Below, in pieces: positions 12,701-18,700 of a stretch of 25,900 nucleotides of DNA. The stretch's first letter is position 1; every line of letters starts with the position of its first letter. The notes beneath the pieces were generated by a model. That model worked only from the letters and a program-made list of their open reading frames with translations. It made no database searches and was not told the DNA's origin. Source of the DNA: Phoronis ovalis (lineage: Eukaryota; Phoronida; Phoronidae); the NCBI GenBank assembly GCA_028565635.1, contig JAOXYB010054167.1:1-25900 (forward strand), in the 5' to 3' direction. Made by a program: the position numbers and the translations under genes.

Positions 12701-15700
12701 TGGCAATATTTATATGCAAATTCCCTTTGTTGCTCTATCCTCTCACACCAGTAATTTTTAGTCTTATGTGATGGTTTTCTAGATCTGCTATTTACATAAG
12801 GGATGAAAAGTCTTAAAAGATTTGTTAAATAACTATTGAGTTATTGGAAATGGAGCTAATTTCATTTAATTACATCCCTAGGATCACTTTATAAGATGAT
12901 CAAGTGAAACTTGAGAAAGTGTGAAAAAAAACAGTGCTGTTCATTTAATTAATTAATTAGCTGGTAAGGGACTTATTGAGAAATGTATATTTCATTACAT
13001 TATGCATTTTTATGCCCATTCAAATGCTGAATATGAATTTTTTCAAACTCTTAGATTTCATGGAGTTCTGATTCACTGATAGTTTTCCCATTTGGCTTAC
13101 TTTTACATGGTTTAATTTGTTTTATCATTTACAATTCTTTGAGAAACTTTGGTAAAAAATAACATTTGAAAAGAGAATGCTAAAATTAATATTAAATAAG
13201 TTTGAAAAGCAGTGTTTACTAACTTAATGTATTATGATTATAGATATTGCTAGATTCAAGAATCTTCCTGTAAAGAAGTTTCCTAAGTTCCCTTTGGGTT
13301 CACAGCATGTAAAATATAAATCTGTTATTGTCTTTGTTGCATAATGTGTTAGTCACCAGTGTGACATCAGTATTGTTAGTTCTATTTTCTCAGTTGTTAA
13401 ATTTTGTGGGAAGAAACAAAGAACAAAATGTTGTTATGAATATGTTGTGATTTCAGTTGTTTTCCTTTGTGATTGTTATTTTAAAGATACTAAAGTTGTA
13501 ATGTGTTATGAAATATGATCTACAGACCTTTTATGTACAACCTGTTCTTTCTCTGTTTCTGTTCCTGAATTATGTTTGCTTAGTTGATTGATCTGAACAT
13601 ATTATATATTCCTTTATTATAAAAAGGGCATGAGAAATGAAAATGTCTGTTTTCGAATTAAAAAAAAACACGCAACTTTAAGATTCTAGTTGCTTGTGCC
13701 CATCATGTGTACTGTATAGACAGTTTTTTTTCATTGTAGTGTTAAAATTATGATGTTTATTGCAATAACATCAACTTGCATTATTTCCTTTTGTTTTCCA
13801 CTGCACAATATTACTGTTAATTTATTTCAGTGGACCTACCGGGGGGGGGGGGGGGGCCCTGTCATTCAAGGGTTTTTTTTTCTAAAGATATTTTTTTTCC
13901 ACAGGGTGTTTTTTTTGGAAAATGCCTTTACGACAGGGATGAAAAATTAAGGTCTGTAAATTTTCCCATATTTATTTACCACAGTGTATATAATTTTCAA
14001 GTGAATTTTACATAGGGTATCTATTTCCGGAGAGTTATTTACAACAGGGTATACTTATCAGATTTATTCATTTACGACAGGGTATATTTTTTGTGACCTT
14101 TATTTACCACAGGGTCAGGGTTTTTTACCCTGGGCCGCACACCGCTACCAACATTTTTGTCAAGTACCTCCCCGGGTCGACCTCTACTGGCAGTTTATTA
14201 TGCCCTCTATACAAAACTTTATCTAGTTTCTTGAGATAGCTCTAGAAGTTTGATTTAGTTGTATTCCTGGATGTATATATATATGTATGTCAGATTCCCA
14301 TCATATTTTTGTTTTCACATGTAGCTCAAAGAAAGTACAAAATCTATTTGGAATAGGGATTTCTGCATGAGTGCAATGTCATTATATTGTAATTTTTCGT
14401 TGACGTGTACACTTGGTCATAGACATGCATAATGCCTAATGTACAATGAAAATTTTATAAAATGAAACTGTACAAGTGCTTATATTGAAGTTTTGGCATA
14501 AGTGCTACTGAGTTTATTTAATACCTTTTTGGTTTAAAGCCATTCATGTAATCCCTACTTATTCTGTGCTTATACTTCATATTGGATTTCACATGATATT
14601 CAAAATGAAGAAATCAAAATGGAAACTTAGATATTGCCATCTTGTTAGCACATTTTCCCCCAAAGTTAATGAAATGTATTGTAAAATTTGTGTTTTTTGC
14701 TGATCCATTATTCAAGATTATTATATCCCCTGAATCTGTGTTGCAGTATTATGCAAATACCATCTTAAGATTGTGTCTGCACTGGGATTTTGTTTTTAAA
14801 TCTTCCTTAGTGCTGTGATAAGCTTAAAGTATCTGATCAGATTTACTAGAATTAACATGAGCTGTATTAGTGGGTCACTGATCGTAGGTAAAACTGCTTA
14901 AAACACAATCCTGATCAAAGTTTTAACACTTATGAGTTAGAATTGGTTATGAGAAGATCATGTAGTGTTGTTGTGAATTTTTCAGGAAGGCTTCAGTAAT
15001 CTATTTTTTGTAATCCCAGGATGATTTCGGAGTTACAGTGGATATATTGTAAATATACACTTCAGTTCGGGATTTACTTTGATTGCAACACCAGCATACA
15101 GAAGACATTATCATAAACCGTGTAAAGGCTTTGAAATGTTTCAAGCATTAGATTGTATTCTAAGAAATAATGGCTATTCTAGGATATATAGTAATTCTCA
15201 TGCGACGTATGCATTTCCAATATCTGTAACAGTGCTCATTTCTATTAAATATCGCATTAGGATTTAAACATATGATAGAAACTTGCTATAGCACATATGA
15301 AGCATTGTGATAAGCATGTAAAAGTGTACATAAAATTTCAGATTAGAATTTATCTTCGAAAAGTTGTTGCGAAAATTGTGCATTATGGGTATTGTGAGAT
15401 TATCTTCATTAATGCTCAACTCTGTCTGACTGTCTATCGGGAGTTACCTGGATATATAACTCTAACTAACAGAATAAGCAGGCATACCTGCAAAATGAAA
15501 CTTTGTGTTGCCATGGCGACTTAAGAGTAAAGGATATTTAGTGGTTGTGTTGATGCTTATAGGGGGCTGTACATTTGGTTTTATAGATTTAGTGGAATTA
15601 TCTAGTCTAAGAGTGAATTATGTTTGTTGCTTCAAGAACTGCTTTGACCTGGACGATTATGCAGACATTTCTTTACATCATGATTTAGTGTGCCATCTTG

Positions 15701-18700
15701 TCAATTTCTGAAGTTGTTTTTTAAATATTATCAAGTATACCATGTATTGCCTTGCTGCCTCGGTACCTGTGAGTTTCACAATACAATTGACCAGTGAAAA
15801 TGATGCCACGACAAGGACATTTTCAGAATTTAGAAGCATGTTGGGACTTTCTGAATAAATGCAAACTGTATAGAATTTTTTTTTGTTTAATTGCCTAACA
15901 CACATTTTTCTTCCCAATTTCTAATCTAGAAACCTGAAGCTTCTGGTCAAAATTACGAGACATTAGGGGTCTGTCTTATTTGATGCCACTGTACTCTGCA
16001 AGTCCATTTCTTTAGCATTGTTTCTATTTTCCAGACTGGCAGAAAACTGAGGCTCAGAGACACAGAGAACAACTTTTGTTGGAAGAATTAGTTCAAATAG
16101 TCAATAAAAGAGACGAGTTGGTACAACGATTGGATTCCCAGGAAAAAGCGTAAGTGTGCTGAAAGAAAATGAAACAAGTCGATGTTCCCTTTGTATCTAT
16201 AAATGCAACAAGCTCCATTATTTTACCATCCATACAATTTTGTAAAATAAATCTGATCCTAATATACTTGCACTTTTCATATATTTTGTGCAAAATTTAA
16301 ACATGTCGAGTATGAGCAAGTGTGGTTACTAAATCAAATAATTTCTAAAAGACAAACTTCACCAATGTTAGTGACTATTGGTATACTCGTGCATTATTAA
16401 CCAAAGGAAAACAATAAACTGAATGGAAACTGTTGCTGTGAAGGAAAATTTCTTAGAAATGTAGAAAACAGATAAGAAACCTTATAAATGCTGTTTGTAG
16501 TTATATTTCAGGCCACTAGGGGGTTTCTCTTTTGATAGGTTTAACTTGTACTAATGCCAAATGTATCTCTAGAAGAAGAAGGTGATTAAATAAATTAACC
16601 TACCATGACATTTTATTTGTAATGAATTTGTTCAGGAACCTGCTGATTACATTTAAATAATAGATTTTGCAGTTTTGCATTATCACTTGCAACAGGTGGC
16701 AATGTATAAAAAATTACTTTTAGGAAACCTATAAATAACAGCCCATACATAGGGAAATCTACAAATTTCTCCTTCATAAGATGTGTTACTGACACCAGTG
16801 AAACATATGCTTCTGTTTATTTCACAAGTGCATAAATAAGTACTGTTGGTGATGCAGCTGCAAGTTAGCTATCCAAGAATAAAAAATATGAATAATAAGG
16901 AATGTTTAAGTGTTATTAAATTAAGCCATATCACAAAAGAGCACTAGCACTTTAGGATGATAAGTATCTGAAGAACTGTTGGTCAAACTGTTGGTCAAAC
17001 GTTATCTGAAGAACTGTTGGTCAAACGTTGTAAACTTTTGCATTAGGCAAGCCACTGCTTGGAAACAAAGCAGTAATTGATTGCAAAATACAAGCAGTTG
17101 TGAATTTTGTTCAGGGCCAGATATTTACCCTAGATTTTTTCATTAATGCCTGTTAGGTTACTAGGTACATGTTATACAATAATCCCCTTCTATTAATCCC
17201 CTGTGTTTAGTTAATCTCCTGTACACCATCTAGCCAGTTTTAATGGTTTGTATAAGAATTTTAGCCTATTTAAAAGTCTTGAGATATTTATTTAATCTCC
17301 TAAAGCTGTCTAGAAAGTTTTTTGTAAAACTTTTCGAGAAAAAAGTTATTAAACATAATGAACTTGCTGCACAATAGTCTACTGTGTTCTAAATAAAAAT
17401 ATTCAAGACATTTGGGGACGTGTTGTTTTAGCTAAGTAACAAATTTTTTTATCTCAGCATTTTAATTTTCTGGAGAAAATGTCAAATTGCATTTCTCCCC
17501 CCCCCCCCCCGAGGTATTTTTTGATTACATAATAATAACCCCAGGTATGGTTTACTAATACAACTACAAACCTGTTGAAGTTTTAAATTTTGTGTAAAGA
17601 TCACAAGTGGCATTTAGTTTCACTGGCTGTGTTACACAGAACCATAATTACATGAATTAAATTAAGTCCACTTATATTTTGAGGTTTTCATGAGATGCCT
17701 ACTTCAATATTCAGTCCTAATATACTTCTTGTTAGTGCAGTGGATTAATTCAGATAATCCATGCCCAAATTTAATACAGTTGATTAAAAATTGTATTTTT
17801 GAATGATTTTCTTGAATTTACTTGTACTTTTAAGGGTTTTGGGATTATCATGGTGTAATGGAATAGAAATAAATTTGATTAGTATCATATATATATATGT
17901 ATACCTACTATTATTTTAATCTTAGTTAGTATACTCAAGATGTTTTGAGGTAAATATTATTCTCTGGTTAAGGAAATTTTTTTTTTAAATATATGCAAGC
18001 CTTAAAAATTGTTAACAGTTTCTCCAAATTATTTGGGGGGTTTACAATTCTAGAAATGTATACAGATGTTGTCAGGATTAGAGCCATGATAATAGGGAGT
18101 TGATGTATTCTGGGTGCAGCCTATTCCTCCTGCAGTTTATAATCATTTAGAATTTTAACAGTATAGGCACAAAAGAAGCCATCTGATCCTATTAGCTACA
18201 GCTCATTTGCTTTATACAAATTCATTAGGTGTTATCCCAGTCTAACTTGGTATCTACAGACCATATCTGAAAGGAAGATTCCCCAAGTGATACATTCCTT
18301 TGTGCTCCATTTTTTGCACCCAACTACTGGATGAGGTCCTTTAAAATATAGCTTAAAATGTTGTACACATTTTATAGCACTTCTATTTTAGTACAATTTG
18401 ACAATTCTTGCTTAAACATAATCAAAAATAGCCAGTCCTTGCTTTAATCTTCAGGTAAGAAAAAATTTGATTGATATAGAATAATAGATTAAATTGAAAA
18501 AAATGTGTAAATTTGCACCTTTTTATTTAAACTTTCCTCTTAAAATTGAATCATTCACCTGTTAACAAGTGTTAGTAAATAGATATTCCTTTTTTGTCAA
18601 ACAGTTTTTCTGATTTGTAAAAATGTCAACACTTTTTTTCCCCCATTAGCATTTAATAATAGATTTAGTAGTGTTATTGTTAATTTTGAAATTCCATAGC

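Larger units (their letters stand above)
10774..16034 (+). other. 5.3-kb intron with two related repeat arrays
   Basis: GTAAGC to TTCCAG. Two degenerate arrays of about 32-bp units lie at about 11851-12120 and 13828-14189 (separate entries). Three short open frames at 15079-15711 show no recognisable protein. The rest is AT-rich and unremarkable. Confidence 0.88.

Noticed and set aside
13750-14015. Two short plus-strand open frames with poly-Gly
   Set aside because: They are produced by the G16 run and the T-rich repeat of copy B; not protein-like.
15079-15711. Three consecutive short plus-strand open frames
   Set aside because: Inside a large intron, different frames, no recognisable motif, no splice-phase fit to EHBP1.
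17886-17900. TA-rich microsatellite (also near 14274-14287)
   Set aside because: Short and ordinary in AT-rich introns.
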